Positions 1-9,196 of a stretch of DNA of 34,533 nt are shown here, in pieces. Source of the stretch: Janthinobacterium sp. (GTDB lineage Bacteria; Pseudomonadota; Gammaproteobacteria; Burkholderiales; Burkholderiaceae_D); the NCBI GenBank assembly GCA_025356595.1, contig JANXSQ010000094.1:1-34533 (forward strand), given 5' to 3'. Both the position numbers and the translations under genes were made by a program. Below the pieces are notes generated by a model, which did no database searches, was not told where the DNA came from, and saw nothing but the letters and a program-made list of their open reading frames with translations. Each line of letters begins with the position of its first letter. The first letter of the stretch is position 1.

Positions 1-1
1 C

Positions 2-1339
2 GCACAGGCGCCTAAAAACATCCTGTTTTTCCTCGGCGACGGCATGGGCCTGACGACGATGACGGCGGCGCGCATTTACAAGGTCGGCGAAGATGGCGAC
101 CTGACGATGGACACGCTGCCCGAAACCGCGTTCATCAAGACTTTTTCGGCCAACGCGCAGGTCACCGACAGCGCGCCGTCGATGGCCGCCTACATGACCG
201 GCGTCAAGATGAACAATGAAGTCATCTCGATGTCGGCCAACACCACCGCCACCGAACCGGGCAAGGACGTCAACGGCAACCTGGGCGTCAACAACTGCGC
301 GGCCGGCAACGGCACGCCGGCCACGACCATCCTGGAACTGGCGAAGGCGAACGGCAAATCGGTCGGTTCGATCACCACCACCGAACTGACCCACGCCACC
401 CCGGCCGCCACCTTCTCGCACATCTGCAACCGCAACGCCCAGTACGCGATCGCCGCGCAACTGGTGCCGGGCGGCGTGGGCAGCAACACCGCGCTGCTGG
501 ACGGCGTCGACGTCCTGATGGGCGGCGGGCGCAACCACTTCACGCCGTATGTCGCCGTGACCAACAAGGCCGGCCGCGCCGACGCGCGCAATCTGCTCAC
601 CGAGATGGCCGCCAAAGGCTACACCGTGGCCGCCAACAAGACCGAAATGGCCGCCGCGCCGGCGGGCAAGAAGTTCATCGGCCTGTACAGCAGCAAGAGC
701 CATCTGGAATACGATCTGGACCGCACCGCCACCCCGCCGAAGGGCGAAGGCGCGACCCAGCCTAGTCTGGCCGAAATGACCGTCAAGGCCATGGACCTGC
801 TGTCGGGCAACGACAAGGGTTACTTCCTGATGGTCGAAGGCGGCCGCATCGACCACGCCCTGCACGGCACCAACGCCAAGCGCGCCCTGGTCGACACCAT
901 CGCCTTCGATGACGCCATCAAGGCGGCGCTGGACAAGGCCAAGCTGACCGACCCGACGCTGGCCAACACCCTGATCGTCGTCACCGCCGACCATGACCAC
1001 ACCCTGGCCTTCAACGGCTACGCCAAGCGCGGCAACCCCATCCTCGACATCAACCGCAACTACAAGGATGGCAAACCGAGCCTGGACGCCGACGGCAACA
1101 CCTACACCACCCTGGTGTTCGGCAACGGTCCGAACCGTCCCAACCTGCGCACCGCCGTCGACAGCACCGTCGCGCTGGGCGACAACTACATGCAGGAAAC
1201 GGGCGTGCGCCTGGCCAGCGAAACCCACGGCGGCGGCGACGTCAAACTGTTCGCCACCGGCGCCGGCACCAAGAGCTTCAAGGGCACGCTGGACAACACC
1301 AAGGTGTTCAGCCTGCTGAAATCCGCGTTCGGTTTCTAA
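2..1339 (+). CDS. phoA: Alkaline phosphatase, PhoA family (5' end cut off)
   Basis: Zinc/magnesium-dependent phosphomonoesterase, normally exported, that releases inorganic phosphate from organic esters. The frame is open from base 2, so the signal peptide and true start lie outside the window; an in-frame ATG at 44 sits inside the GDGMG metal-binding motif and is not the start. The motif TDSAPS (about 164-181) holds the nucleophilic serine (AGC at 170-172) in the family's Asp-Ser-Ala context. Further motifs in family order are VEGGRIDHALHG (Glu/Asp/His metal ligands), TADHDH and SETHGGGD, which supplies the last zinc-binding His. The 445 residues present cover nearly the whole catalytic domain and end at TAA. 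PhoA is a family-level assignment. Members are usually induced by phosphate limitation, but the promoter is outside the window. Confidence 0.93.
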   Translation, partial: AQAPKNILFFLGDGMGLTTMTAARIYKVGEDGDLTMDTLPETAFIKTFSANAQVTDSAPSMAAYMTGVKMNNEVISMSANTTATEPGKDVNGNLGVNNCAAGNGTPATTILELAKANGKSVGSITTTELTHATPAATFSHICNRNAQYAIAAQLVPGGVGSNTALLDGVDVLMGGGRNHFTPYVAVTNKAGRADARNLLTEMAAKGYTVAANKTEMAAAPAGKKFIGLYSSKSHLEYDLDRTATPPKGEGATQPSLAEMTVKAMDLLSGNDKGYFLMVEGGRIDHALHGTNAKRALVDTIAFDDAIKAALDKAKLTDPTLANTLIVVTADHDHTLAFNGYAKRGNPILDINRNYKDGKPSLDADGNTYTTLVFGNGPNRPNLRTAVDSTVALGDNYMQETGVRLASETHGGGDVKLFATGAGTKSFKGTLDNTKVFSLLKSAFGF

Positions 1340-1476
1340 GCCACCCCGCAACAAGTTTCTAAGTTAAACCAGCGGCACAGAGCCGGGGTCGGAGCCAGCG
1401 CCAAGGCGCGCGCCCCGCCCCCGCTTCCCTGCCCCTGGTTTTTTTCGCCGTATCGGCACGATAAGAAAGCCCCCGC

Positions 1477-2190
1477 ATGAAATCCCCCATCCTGTTCCTC
1501 GCCGCCGGTCTGCTGTGCACCCTCGCCCAGGCCGCCGCGCCCGCGCCCGACCTCGACCTCGGCATCCAGTACTACAGCCGCGTGCTGACGCCCGAAGGCG
1601 TGACGCGCGAGAGCCGCTACGAGGAAAAAATGCTGCGCCGTCCCGGCCACATCTGGGTCGAACGCGTGCTGCCGAAGAGCGTGGCCGCCAAGGACGCGCC
1701 GGCCGCCGGCGCGACGAAGCAAAAAGTCGCCTTCAAGCCGGCCCAGCACGAACACAAGGAATTCAATCACGTCGTCATTCCCCGCCACGTCATTCTGGAG
1801 AAGAACAAAGTGCGCCTCGAATACGTCGACGCGGACGACAAGCAGGTGATCTCGATTCCGCCCACGGAATACGAGAACGTCAATTTCGACGGCTCCTGGG
1901 AAAACAGCTTCTACCTGCTCAATCCGGCCCTGGTGGCGGCCATTCCGCTCTCCAAACAAGCCTCCAGCGTGGCCGGCGCGCGCTGGCACGAAGTCGAGAA
2001 AAACGGCGTCTTCCAGCGCGTGCTGTGGGACGATCAAAAGCAGATCGCCCTGATCATCGAGAGCGGCGACAAGGCCAACACCTTCTACCGCCGCGTCGAT
2101 GTCAAGCCGCAGGCCAGCCTGAGCGCCGAGCTGCCGTGGACCAAGGTCAAGGGCTACGGCCTGAAAGAGTATTCCGACTTCCTCGATTAA
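1477..2190 (+). CDS. Exported protein of unknown function
   Basis: A 237-residue protein whose function I do not recognise. The N-terminus (MKSPILFLAAGLLCTLAQA, then AAPAPD) is a clear Sec signal peptide with an AQA-type cleavage site near residue 19, so the mature protein should be periplasmic or secreted. The mature part is mixed polar and charged, has no further hydrophobic segment, no Cys pair and no enzyme motif I can name, and is rich in aromatic and charged residues (for example YYSRV and FDGSWENSFYLL). It lies 137 bp downstream of the alkaline phosphatase on the same strand, so co-transcription is possible but unproven. The start is chosen because the signal peptide begins directly at this ATG; the ribosome binding site is weak (GAAAG). 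Confidence 0.75.
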   Translation: MKSPILFLAAGLLCTLAQAAAPAPDLDLGIQYYSRVLTPEGVTRESRYEEKMLRRPGHIWVERVLPKSVAAKDAPAAGATKQKVAFKPAQHEHKEFNHVVIPRHVILEKNKVRLEYVDADDKQVISIPPTEYENVNFDGSWENSFYLLNPALVAAIPLSKQASSVAGARWHEVEKNGVFQRVLWDDQKQIALIIESGDKANTFYRRVDVKPQASLSAELPWTKVKGYGLKEYSDFLD

Positions 2191-2420
2191 ACCGGCCTTG
2201 AGCGGGGCCGCCGCGCCCCGCCACGGCGGCGGCGCGCGCTGAAGCGGGCGCGGCCGCGCCGTGCGCAACAAGCGCGCGCCCGACCGCCCCATCGGTCCGG
2301 GCGGGCCGCTCGCCTCGAGCAGCCCGTAGCACACACTCTGTAAAACATCCCCACCTCACCCGGATCGTACCTGCGCTTGCGCATGAAGCGGCGTCGGCGC
2401 ACGGCGCAATCGGCGCACGT

Positions 2421-2463
2421 AAAAAAACGGCGACAGCACTTGCGCGCTGTCGCCGTTTTTTTT
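2421..2463 (-). terminator. Bidirectional intrinsic terminator between the exported protein gene and topB
   Basis: A perfect 11-bp stem (ACGGCGACAGC at 2427-2437 with GCTGTCGCCGT at 2446-2456) and an 8-nt loop. A run of A precedes the stem and a run of T follows it, so it can act on either strand. It lies 14 bp beyond the topB stop on the minus strand. The rest of 2191-2476 is very GC-rich and shows no gene. Confidence 0.9.
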
Positions 2464-2476
2464 GTCGCGCCGCCGC

Positions 2477-5161
2477 TTACTCGGCGACGGCGGCCTTCTT
2501 GGCCGGGGCTTTTTTCACCGCGGCTTTTTTCACCACGGTCTTCTTGGCGACGGCTTTCTTGGCCGGGGCCTTGGCGGCGGCCTTCTTCACCGCCGTCTTG
2601 GCCGGCGCCGCCTCGGCGGCGTCCGCACCCTCGGCGCCGTCGGCGGCGACTGCCGCCGCCTTGCCCTTGGCCGGCGCCTTCGCCTTGCGCTCCTCGAACT
2701 CGAAGCTGATCTTGCCGTCCTTGCCCTTGACCAGGAAGGCCTTGAAGGGACGGCGCGTGCGCTGCGAGACGAAGCCCGGCATCAGGTCGGTCTTGCCGGC
2801 CGTCAGCAGTTTCACCATTTGCTCAGGCAAAATCTCCTGCTGCAGGATGATGCGCCCGCTGCGGAAGTCGCAGGTCTTCGGCCGCGCCACGCTGTTTTCG
2901 CACACATAGGCCAGGCCCATTTCGTAGACGCCGGCGGCGCACTTCGGACACGGTCCCAGCGCCGTCTGGGCGCTGAAATCGACCGGTTCGGCGTTTTCAT
3001 CGTCGTCGTTCTGGCCGAAGTCGAACTCCAGCTTGAAGTTGCTGATGTCCTCGTCGCGCACGATGCGCAGGATGGCCGCGAACGGCCGCCCCATCTTCGA
3101 GCGGAAGCCCTGCAGCGGACCGATGGTGCGGTTGGTCAGCAATTCCTCGACTTCGGCGATTTCGAACTGGCGGCTGCCCGGCGTCTTGCTCATCGAGAAG
3201 TCGCACTTGGTGCAGGCGAAGCGCCGGTAGTTTTCCTTGACCACGCTGCCGCAGTTCGGGCACGGCGTCGTCATCGTCGCGTAGTCGCCGGGGATGGTGT
3301 CGTTGTCGTATTCCTTGGCGCGCTTGACGATGATTTGCGTCATCTGGGCGATTTCGCGCATGAATTCCTCGCGCGAGATCTTGCCTTTTTCCATCTGCGA
3401 GAGCTTGTATTCCCACTCGCCCGTCAGTTCCGGCGCCGTCAGTTCGTTCACGCCCAGGCCGCGCAGCAAAGTCATCAGCTGCGACGCCTTGGCCGTCGGA
3501 ATCAGTTCGCGGCCTTCGCGGATCAGGTAGCGCTCGGTCAGCAAGCCCTCGATGGTGGCCGCGCGCGTCGCCGGCGTGCCCAGGCCCTTGCCGGCCATGG
3601 CGTCGCGCAACTCGTCGTCGTCGATCAGCTTGCCCGCGCCCTCCATCGCCGACAGCAGCGTCGCCTCGGTGTAGCGGGCCGGCGGCTTGGTCACCAGGCC
3701 GTTCGCGCTGACTTTCTCGGTCAGCACCTTCTCGCCCTTGGCCACCGGCACCAGATTGCCGTTGCCGCTGTTTTCCTTGTCTTCGTCGGTCGACGCTTCC
3801 TTGCCGTAGATCGCCAGCCAGCCCGGATTGGTCATGACCTTGCCTTCGGTCTTGAACTGATGGCCGGACACTTCGGTGTAGCGGGTCGTGACCTGGAACT
3901 CGGCCGCCGGGAAGAACACGGCCATGAAGCGGCGCGTCACCAGGTCGTACAGCTTCTGTTCCGGCTCGGACAGGTTCTTCGGCGCGATGGTGGTCGGGAT
4001 GATGGCGAAGTGATCCGAGATCTTGGTGTTGTCGAAGATGCGCTTGTTCGGCTTGACCCAGCCCTTGTCGATGATCTGCTTGGCGAACTGGTGGTAGTTA
4101 TTGTTTTCCATCACCGTCTCGAGCGCCTGCTTGACGGTCGGGATGTAGTCTTCCGGCAGGTGGCGCGAATCGGTACGCGGATAGGTCAGCACCTTGTGCT
4201 TTTCATACAGGGCCTGCGCCAGGCCCAGGGTGTTCTTGGCCGAGAAACCGAAACGCGAGTTGGCCTCCCGTTGCAGGCTGGTCAGGTCGAACAGGGCCGG
4301 CGCCATCGAGGTCGTCGGTTTCGATTCCTCGCTGACGATGCCCTGGCGGCCGCGGCAGGCGGTGGCGATGGAGTCGGCCGCCGTCTTGCTCCACAGGCGC
4401 TCGGCGCGCTTCTCCGGGTCCGTCTCGTCCTTCTTGAAGGCCGTGTCGAGCCAGCGGCCCTCATAGATGCCGGCCGCGCAAACGAACTCGGCGCGCACTT
4501 CCCAGAAGTCGCGCGAGACGAATTTCTTGATCTTGTCTTCGCGCTCGACGACGATGGACAGCGTCGGCGTCTGCACCCGGCCGACGGTGGTCAGGTAGAA
4601 ACCGCCCTCTTTCGAGTTGAAGGCCGTCATGGCGCGCGTGCCGTTGATGCCGATCAACCAATCGGCTTCCGAGCGGCAGCGCGCCGCGTCGGCCAGCGGC
4701 AGCATTTCCTCGTCGCTGCGCAATTGCGTGAAGCCGTCGCGGATCGCGCCCGGCGTCATCGACTGCAGCCACAGGCGCTTGATCGGTTGCTTGGCCTTGG
4801 CGTTCTGCGCGATCAGGCGGAAAATCAGCTCGCCCTCGCGCCCGGCATCGCAGGCGTTGATGAGCGCGGTGACATCCTTGCGCTTGATTAATTTGTTCAA
4901 TACTTTGAGGCGCGCCTCGGTCTTGGCGATCGGGTTCAGCGCGAAGTACGGCGGGATCATCGGCAGATGCGCGAAGCTCCACTTGCCGCGCTTGACGTCG
5001 TGCTCTTCCGGCACGGCGATCTCCAGCAGATGGCCGACGGCCGACGACAACACGTATTCGTCCGATTCAAAGTACTCATCGTGCTTGGTGAAGCCGCCAA
5101 GCGTCTTCGCGATATCGTTCGCGACAGAAGGCTTCTCGGCGATGATGAGGGTTTTTGTCAT
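2477..5161 (-). CDS. topB: DNA topoisomerase III with a histone-H1-like Lys/Ala tail
   Basis: Type IA topoisomerase that passes single strands to decatenate and relax DNA. The 894-residue product opens with a Toprim domain (KTLIIAEKPSVA; acidic motif DAGREGE at residues 105-111). The catalytic tyrosine is Y327 in LTYPRTDSRHLP. The C-terminal part has two four-Cys zinc-binding units (C634/C637/C650/C653 and C738/C741/C754/C764), each followed by a repeat of the type often attached to these enzymes (MGRPFAAIL; RRPFKAFL). Residues 826-894 are almost only Ala, Lys and Pro, in repeats such as KKAPAKKAAV, like histone H1 tails; this is probably disordered and DNA-binding. It is the last gene of the lysM-dprA-smg-topB block, 189 bp after smg, and is followed by a strong terminator. 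The start is ATG at 5161 with a weak GAGA. Confidence 0.95.
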   Translation of the reverse strand: MTKTLIIAEKPSVANDIAKTLGGFTKHDEYFESDEYVLSSAVGHLLEIAVPEEHDVKRGKWSFAHLPMIPPYFALNPIAKTEARLKVLNKLIKRKDVTALINACDAGREGELIFRLIAQNAKAKQPIKRLWLQSMTPGAIRDGFTQLRSDEEMLPLADAARCRSEADWLIGINGTRAMTAFNSKEGGFYLTTVGRVQTPTLSIVVEREDKIKKFVSRDFWEVRAEFVCAAGIYEGRWLDTAFKKDETDPEKRAERLWSKTAADSIATACRGRQGIVSEESKPTTSMAPALFDLTSLQREANSRFGFSAKNTLGLAQALYEKHKVLTYPRTDSRHLPEDYIPTVKQALETVMENNNYHQFAKQIIDKGWVKPNKRIFDNTKISDHFAIIPTTIAPKNLSEPEQKLYDLVTRRFMAVFFPAAEFQVTTRYTEVSGHQFKTEGKVMTNPGWLAIYGKEASTDEDKENSGNGNLVPVAKGEKVLTEKVSANGLVTKPPARYTEATLLSAMEGAGKLIDDDELRDAMAGKGLGTPATRAATIEGLLTERYLIREGRELIPTAKASQLMTLLRGLGVNELTAPELTGEWEYKLSQMEKGKISREEFMREIAQMTQIIVKRAKEYDNDTIPGDYATMTTPCPNCGSVVKENYRRFACTKCDFSMSKTPGSRQFEIAEVEELLTNRTIGPLQGFRSKMGRPFAAILRIVRDEDISNFKLEFDFGQNDDDENAEPVDFSAQTALGPCPKCAAGVYEMGLAYVCENSVARPKTCDFRSGRIILQQEILPEQMVKLLTAGKTDLMPGFVSQRTRRPFKAFLVKGKDGKISFEFEERKAKAPAKGKAAAVAADGAEGADAAEAAPAKTAVKKAAAKAPAKKAVAKKTVVKKAAVKKAPAKKAAVAE

Positions 5162-5350
5162 ATTTTTGGTCTCGAAAAATGCTCTAGGATTGGTTCGGCA
5201 AGCGCATCATACAGTGCATCGCGCGGCGCGAACGCTTTTGCTGCAAGGCATCGTATTGGAATAGTCTTATCAAGCGGCTAATGATAAGCGGGTAGCCGTG
5301 AAATCCGCAAGGGGGCTGGAGCGGTGCGGCGCGGCGCCGGAAAGGGCGAA

Positions 5351-5815
5351 TTAATGCAGCAGGCGGGGGGCGCGCTCTTCGTCGCCGCCGAACAGGTCGT
5401 CGAACATCAGCGCGTCCGGCTCCTTGCCCTGGCTCCACAGCAGCATCAGCACGATCACCTTCAGCTTGCCCAGCGCGACCGGCGATTCGTCCAGCGCCAG
5501 CGCGCGCTCGACGACGATCTCCCGCTGCAGCGGACTGAGCACCTTGGCGCTTTCCAGGAAGGCGATGAAGCCGATCGCCGCCGTGCCCAGGGTGTCGCAC
5601 TCTTCCTGCACGTAGAAGCGCGTGCCGGTCGAGCCGGCCGTCAGCAACTGCGGCTCCACCGCCATCGCCGTCAGGTCGGTCAACCACACCAGCGCCTCGG
5701 AAATCTCCTCCTCGTCGAAACCGACGGCCGACAGCTTACGCGCCAGCGCGGCCGGCTCGGGGCAGGCGTCGGGGCGGTAATAGGTTTCGTAGAGATATAC
5801 AAGGATGTCGAACAT
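5351..5815 (-). CDS. smg: Smg family protein (DUF494)
   Basis: A 154-residue protein of the Smg/DUF494 family, whose molecular role is not established. The N-terminus [13 protein letters not shown] and the acidic helical segment [13 protein letters not shown] are characteristic. The central part ([13 protein letters not shown]) and the end ([11 protein letters not shown]) also match what I recall of the family. The length is normal. It lies between dprA and topB on the minus strand, its usual neighbourhood in Beta- and Gammaproteobacteria. Here a 167-bp palindromic repeat sits in the 216 bp between dprA and smg, so transcription entering smg from dprA must cross it. Confidence 0.9.
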   Translation of the reverse strand: MFDILVYLYETYYRPDACPEPAALARKLSAVGFDEEEISEALVWLTDLTAMAVEPQLLTAGSTGTRFYVQEECDTLGTAAIGFIAFLESAKVLSPLQREIVVERALALDESPVALGKLKVIVLMLLWSQGKEPDALMFDDLFGGDEERAPRLLH

Positions 5816-5868
5816 AGCTCTACTCTATCAGCTAAGCTCCTTGCGGCACAAGGGCCGCCGCCGCGGCT

Positions 5869-6035
5869 CTCAGAGGCTGAGAGTATTTCGGACGTGGGCG
5901 AGCAGCGCGCCAGAAGGTGGCCGATCAAGGCGCAAAGCACAGCCATAGCTCGGGCTATGGCGAGCATTTGCAACGCCGAGCGGGCACTTTCTGGCGTGAT
6001 GAGCGCGCATGAACGAAAGCCTCTCAGCCTCTCAG
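5869..6035. repeat. 167-bp palindromic dispersed repeat, copy 1
   Basis: This stretch matches 11070-11236 in the same orientation at 164 of 167 positions (differences at 5885, 6020 and 6028) and the match stops sharply at both ends. It is an imperfect palindrome throughout. The ends pair as AGAGGCTGAGAG with CTCTCAGCCTCT, a middle block pairs CGCCAGAA with TTCTGGCG, and the tip is a perfect 8-bp stem GCCATAGC/GCTATGGC (5942-5949/5954-5961) with a TCGG loop. The last bases CTCTCAG carry the TGA stop of dprA (6032-6034 on the complement). It lies between smg and dprA. ERIC-like or MITE-like is inference from architecture; I do not recognise the family. Confidence 0.9.
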
Positions 6036-7147
6036 TCGCCAAGGCGCTGGAAGACGCCGCCGGGCAGGCGCTCGACGCGGCCGTCCAGCTCCAGCGCCAG
6101 CAGGCGCCCGACGACGCCGGCCACGTCCAGGCCGGCGCGCGCGGCCAGCGTGTCGGCGCTGGCCGGATCGTGCCCCAGCAGGGCCAGCAGGGCCGCGTCC
6201 GCCGCCGGGGCGGCCGGCGCCTGCGCGGCGGCGGGCGGCGCCGGCAGATTCAACTCCTGCAACACGTCGGCCGCCGTCTCGACCAGCTTGGCGCCCTGCT
6301 TGATGAGCGCGTGGCAACCCTTCGCCAGCGCCGCGTGGATGGAGCCGGGAATGGCGAACACCTCGCGGCCCTGCTCGGCGGCCAGGCGGGCCGTGATCAG
6401 CGAACCGGACTGCGCGGCCGCCTCGACCACCAGCACGCCGCGCGCCAGGCCGCTGATCAGCCGGTTGCGGCGCGGGAAGTTGGCCGCCAGCGCGGGCGTG
6501 CCCAGCGCGTACTCGCTGACGATGCAGCCCTCTGCGGCGATGCGCCGCGCCAGCGCGCCGTTGGCGGCGGGATACTGGCGGTCGGCGCCGGTGCCGATCA
6601 CGGCGATGCTCGAGCCGGCGCCGCGCAGGCCGCCCTCGTGCGCGGCCGCGTCGATGCCCAGCGCCAGCCCGGAGACGATGCACAGGCCCGCCTCGCTGAG
6701 CGCCTGGGCGAAGCGCAGGGCGTTGGCGGCGCCCTGGGCGCTGGCGTTGCGGCTGCCCACCAGCGCCAGCGCCGGCCCCGACAGTAGCGCGGCGCGGCCG
6801 CGCACATATAAGAGCAGCGGCGGATCGGGAATCTCCAGCAGATAGGGCGGATAGGCGGCGTCGCCCAGCGTCAGCACGGCGTTGCCGGGCAGCGCCAGCC
6901 AGGCCAGCGTGGCGTCGAGCTGGGCCGTCAGGCGGGGCGGCGTGCGCGCCAGCGCGTCCGCCGGCTGCGCGCCGAGCAGTTCGCGCAGCTCGGCCTGGCC
7001 GGCGCGGAAGATGGCGCCCGGCAAGGAGAAGCGCGCCAGCAGGCGGCGCGCCGTCAGCGCCCCCACCCCGGCCGTCATCTGCAGGCGCAGCCAGTGGACC
7101 AGGGCGTCGTCGCCGGCGGCGGGGGGCGGGGTGTCCGTGGCGTGCAC
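6032..7147 (-). CDS. dprA: DNA-processing protein DprA
   Basis: DprA (Smf) loads RecA onto incoming single-stranded DNA during natural transformation. The 371-residue product has a helical N-terminal domain (residues 10-80), the Rossmann-like DprA core with ALVGSRNAS, SGLALGIDAAAH, IGTGADRQYP, NFPRRNRLISGL and SGSLITA, and a C-terminal winged-helix-like region (about 310-371) after an Ala/Pro linker. The start is GTG at 7147, 7 bp after the stop of the upstream lysM gene, so the two are probably co-transcribed. Its TGA stop lies inside the right end of the 167-bp repeat, so the extreme C-terminus may have been set by insertion of that element. An intact dprA fits competence, but no other competence gene is in view. 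Confidence 0.95.
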   Translation of the reverse strand: MHATDTPPPAAGDDALVHWLRLQMTAGVGALTARRLLARFSLPGAIFRAGQAELRELLGAQPADALARTPPRLTAQLDATLAWLALPGNAVLTLGDAAYPPYLLEIPDPPLLLYVRGRAALLSGPALALVGSRNASAQGAANALRFAQALSEAGLCIVSGLALGIDAAAHEGGLRGAGSSIAVIGTGADRQYPAANGALARRIAAEGCIVSEYALGTPALAANFPRRNRLISGLARGVLVVEAAAQSGSLITARLAAEQGREVFAIPGSIHAALAKGCHALIKQGAKLVETAADVLQELNLPAPPAAAQAPAAPAADAALLALLGHDPASADTLAARAGLDVAGVVGRLLALELDGRVERLPGGVFQRLGD

Positions 7148-7154
7148 GGCGGGC

Positions 7155-8252
7155 TTACTCCGGTGAGGTGGCGACGTCGCCGATCTGCACCGGTTCCGTG
7201 ACCTGCATGATCAAGCCGTAGGAAATGTGCTTGAAGACGCGGAAGATGAACAGGCTGCCGTATTGTTCGTCGGGCAGCTTGACCTGCGGTTTACCCATGC
7301 CGTGCCAGCCCTTCGGGCCGGTCGCGTCAGTCACCGTCTTGCCGTCATGGTACAACTGCAGCACGGCGCCGATGTCGAGCCCGTCAAGGGCGCCGCGATT
7401 AACGCTGACGATCTGGTTCTGTCCGGCGAAGCCGACCCCGCCGTAGATCGACATCACCCGCGCGTCGACCTGGCGCTCGGGCGGGTGCGGCGCGTAGTTG
7501 CGCATCGGCGTGGGCGGCGCCTGCAGCAACTGGTCGCCCACGCCCATCTCCTCCTTGGCGCTGGCGACGGCGAAGGTGTGCACCTCGCCGCCCGGCTTGG
7601 CGGCCGCGCTCAGCATCAGCGTGCCCAGGTAGAAGGCTTCGTAGCCGAGCACGGCGTGGGTGACCGGATCCTTCAGCGGCTGGCCGGGGCGGAAGACCTG
7701 GAAGGAGTTGCCGCCCTTCAGGTCGCCGCGCACATAGGCCTTGTCGCCCTTGCCGATGAATAAATGGTTTTCCTGGGTGGCGACGATGCGCGGCGCGCCC
7801 GCCAACTCGTCGGCCTCGATGATCAGGGGCTGGGTCAGGAAGGGTTCGATGACGCCCGAGGGAATCGAGGCCACCGCGTCCTTGCCCAGGCCCTCGACGC
7901 GCAACTGCGGCGCCAGGCGCGTGTCCCGCGGCGCGCCGGCCGCGCCGGCGCCGATCGGCCGGCCCAGGCGCAGGCGTCCGGCGGTGCGGTCCAGGTAGAC
8001 GATCTGGCCCGGATAGATCCAGTGCGGGTTGTGGATTTCCTCGCGGTTCAGGCCCCACACCTGGCCCCAGCACCAGGGGTGCTCGAGGAATTTCCCGGAA
8101 ATGCCCCACAGGGTGTCGCCCCTGACGACCTCGTGCTGGTCCGGCGCGTCGGCCAGGAAGGCGCAATTGGCCGCCTGCGCGGCGCCGCCTGCGGTGGCGG
8201 CGAAAAGCGCCGCAAAAACAAGGCGGGCCCCGACTGTGCTAAAATTTTCCAT
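7155..8252 (-). CDS. Exported LysM-domain protein
   Basis: A 365-residue exported protein with one LysM module (about residues 39-90: HEVVRGDTLWGISGKF, then NPHWIYPGQIVYL), a fold that binds peptidoglycan glycan chains. The remaining roughly 270 residues contain no catalytic motif I recognise. I chose ATG at 8252 because MENFSTVGARLVFAALF followed by an AQA-type cleavage site makes a proper signal peptide and GGA lies upstream; an ATG at 8276 would add eight polar residues and has no ribosome site. It is the first gene of the minus-strand lysM-dprA-smg-topB block and is divergent from def. LysM genes beside dprA are common in Burkholderiales; the role is probably cell-wall related. Confidence 0.88.
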   Translation of the reverse strand: MENFSTVGARLVFAALFAATAGGAAQAANCAFLADAPDQHEVVRGDTLWGISGKFLEHPWCWGQVWGLNREEIHNPHWIYPGQIVYLDRTAGRLRLGRPIGAGAAGAPRDTRLAPQLRVEGLGKDAVASIPSGVIEPFLTQPLIIEADELAGAPRIVATQENHLFIGKGDKAYVRGDLKGGNSFQVFRPGQPLKDPVTHAVLGYEAFYLGTLMLSAAAKPGGEVHTFAVASAKEEMGVGDQLLQAPPTPMRNYAPHPPERQVDARVMSIYGGVGFAGQNQIVSVNRGALDGLDIGAVLQLYHDGKTVTDATGPKGWHGMGKPQVKLPDEQYGSLFIFRVFKHISYGLIMQVTEPVQIGDVATSPE

Positions 8253-8580
8253 TAATATGTCCGTAAAGTGCGGCATTGGCGGAAAGCCGAAGCGCGTCCG
8301 ACCCGGCGCAATCGCTGCCCGGGCCTGTGTCTGCGCCGGAAACAGCCGTCTGACACGCTGCCCCGGCGACGCCGGGGCTTGCCGAACTGAATCAAATTCT
8401 GCCCATAAAACCTTGAACTAGCAAGAGAAACCGCGCTCCGGACACCCCGGCCGCTGTTGCGTTTTGGGCCGGAACCGATTCCGCCGGCGAATTCAGCGCC
8501 GACCGACGCCGCTGGCCCATCGCGCAAGCGTCCGCACTATCCTATACTTTATTGTGTAGCCACTAACCTGCCGAATTCGT
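8253..8580. promoter_or_regulatory. Divergent promoter region between lysM and def
   Basis: These 328 bp separate the divergent lysM and def genes. TATACT at 8543-8548 is a credible -10 element for def, but no good -35 is visible. A perfect 8-bp hairpin GCCCCGGC/GCCGGGGC (8360-8367 and 8371-8378, loop GAC) would lie in the leader of the lysM transcript if its promoter is near 8390-8420. I see no gene in the region. Confidence 0.45.
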
Positions 8581-9123
8581 ATGTCCATCCTAAATATTCT
8601 CCGTTATCCCGATCCGCGCCTGCACACCATCGCCAAACCCGTCGCCGTGTTCGACGAGCGCCTCAAGCAACTGGTGGCCGACATGGCCGAAACCATGTAC
8701 GAGGCGCCCGGCGTCGGCCTGGCCGCCTCGCAGGTGGACGCGCATATCCAGCTCGTCATCATCGACGTCACCGAAACCAAGGACGCGCTGCAGGTGTTCA
8801 TCAACCCGGAAATCATCTGGGCCAGCGCCGAGCTGCAAGTCTACGACGAAGGCTGCCTGTCGGTGCCCGGCATCTACGACGGCGTCGAACGCCACGCCGA
8901 GGTCAAGGTGCGCGCGCTCGACCTCCAGGGCCAGCCCTTCGAAGTGGCCGCCGACGGCCTGCTGGCCGTCTGCATCCAGCACGAAATGGACCATTTGCTG
9001 GGCAAGGTCTTCGTCGAATACCTGTCGCCCTTGAAACGCAACCGCATCAAGGCCAAGATGGTCAAGGAAATCCGCGGCCTGGAACGCGAAGCGGCGCTGC
9101 GCGCCCAGGGCCGCCGCTTCTGA
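8581..9123 (+). CDS. def: Peptide deformylase
   Basis: Metal-dependent enzyme that removes the formyl group from the N-terminal Met of nascent proteins. All three family motifs are present: GVGLAASQ (residues 44-51), EGCLS with metal ligand C92, and QHEMDHL with ligands H134 and H138 and catalytic E135. The 180-residue length is normal. It precedes fmt by 73 bp on the same strand, the classic def-fmt pair in which Fmt adds and Def removes the formyl group. Confidence 0.97.
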   Translation: MSILNILRYPDPRLHTIAKPVAVFDERLKQLVADMAETMYEAPGVGLAASQVDAHIQLVIIDVTETKDALQVFINPEIIWASAELQVYDEGCLSVPGIYDGVERHAEVKVRALDLQGQPFEVAADGLLAVCIQHEMDHLLGKVFVEYLSPLKRNRIKAKMVKEIRGLEREAALRAQGRRF

Positions 9124-9163
9124 TCCGTAGCATCACGGGGCCGCCCGTCGTGCGGCCTGTAGG

Positions 9164-9181
9164 GTGGCGCCCAGGCGCCAC
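9164..9181. other. Small hairpin between def and fmt
   Basis: GTGGCGC (9164-9170) and GCGCCAC (9175-9181) form a perfect 7-bp stem with loop CCAG, ending just before the fmt ribosome binding site (AAGGA). It has no T-run, so it is not a clear terminator. It could modulate fmt translation or be the remains of a small repeat. Confidence 0.35.
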
Positions 9182-9196
9182 AAGCCAAGGAAAAGC

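Noticed and set aside
1340-1476. Terminator behind the alkaline phosphatase
   Set aside because: There is a run of T near 1439-1445 but no convincing stem before it.
2462-4891. 809-codon open frame on the plus strand opposite topB
   Set aside because: Arg/Leu/Ala-rich shadow of topB without a recognisable family.
5869-6035. Peptides encoded within the 167-bp repeat on either strand
   Set aside because: Frames run into flanking sequence differently in each copy, have no ribosome site, and conservation is explained by the palindrome.
9124-9196. Attenuator between def and fmt
   Set aside because: The 7-bp hairpin lacks a T-run; kept only as a small structural feature.
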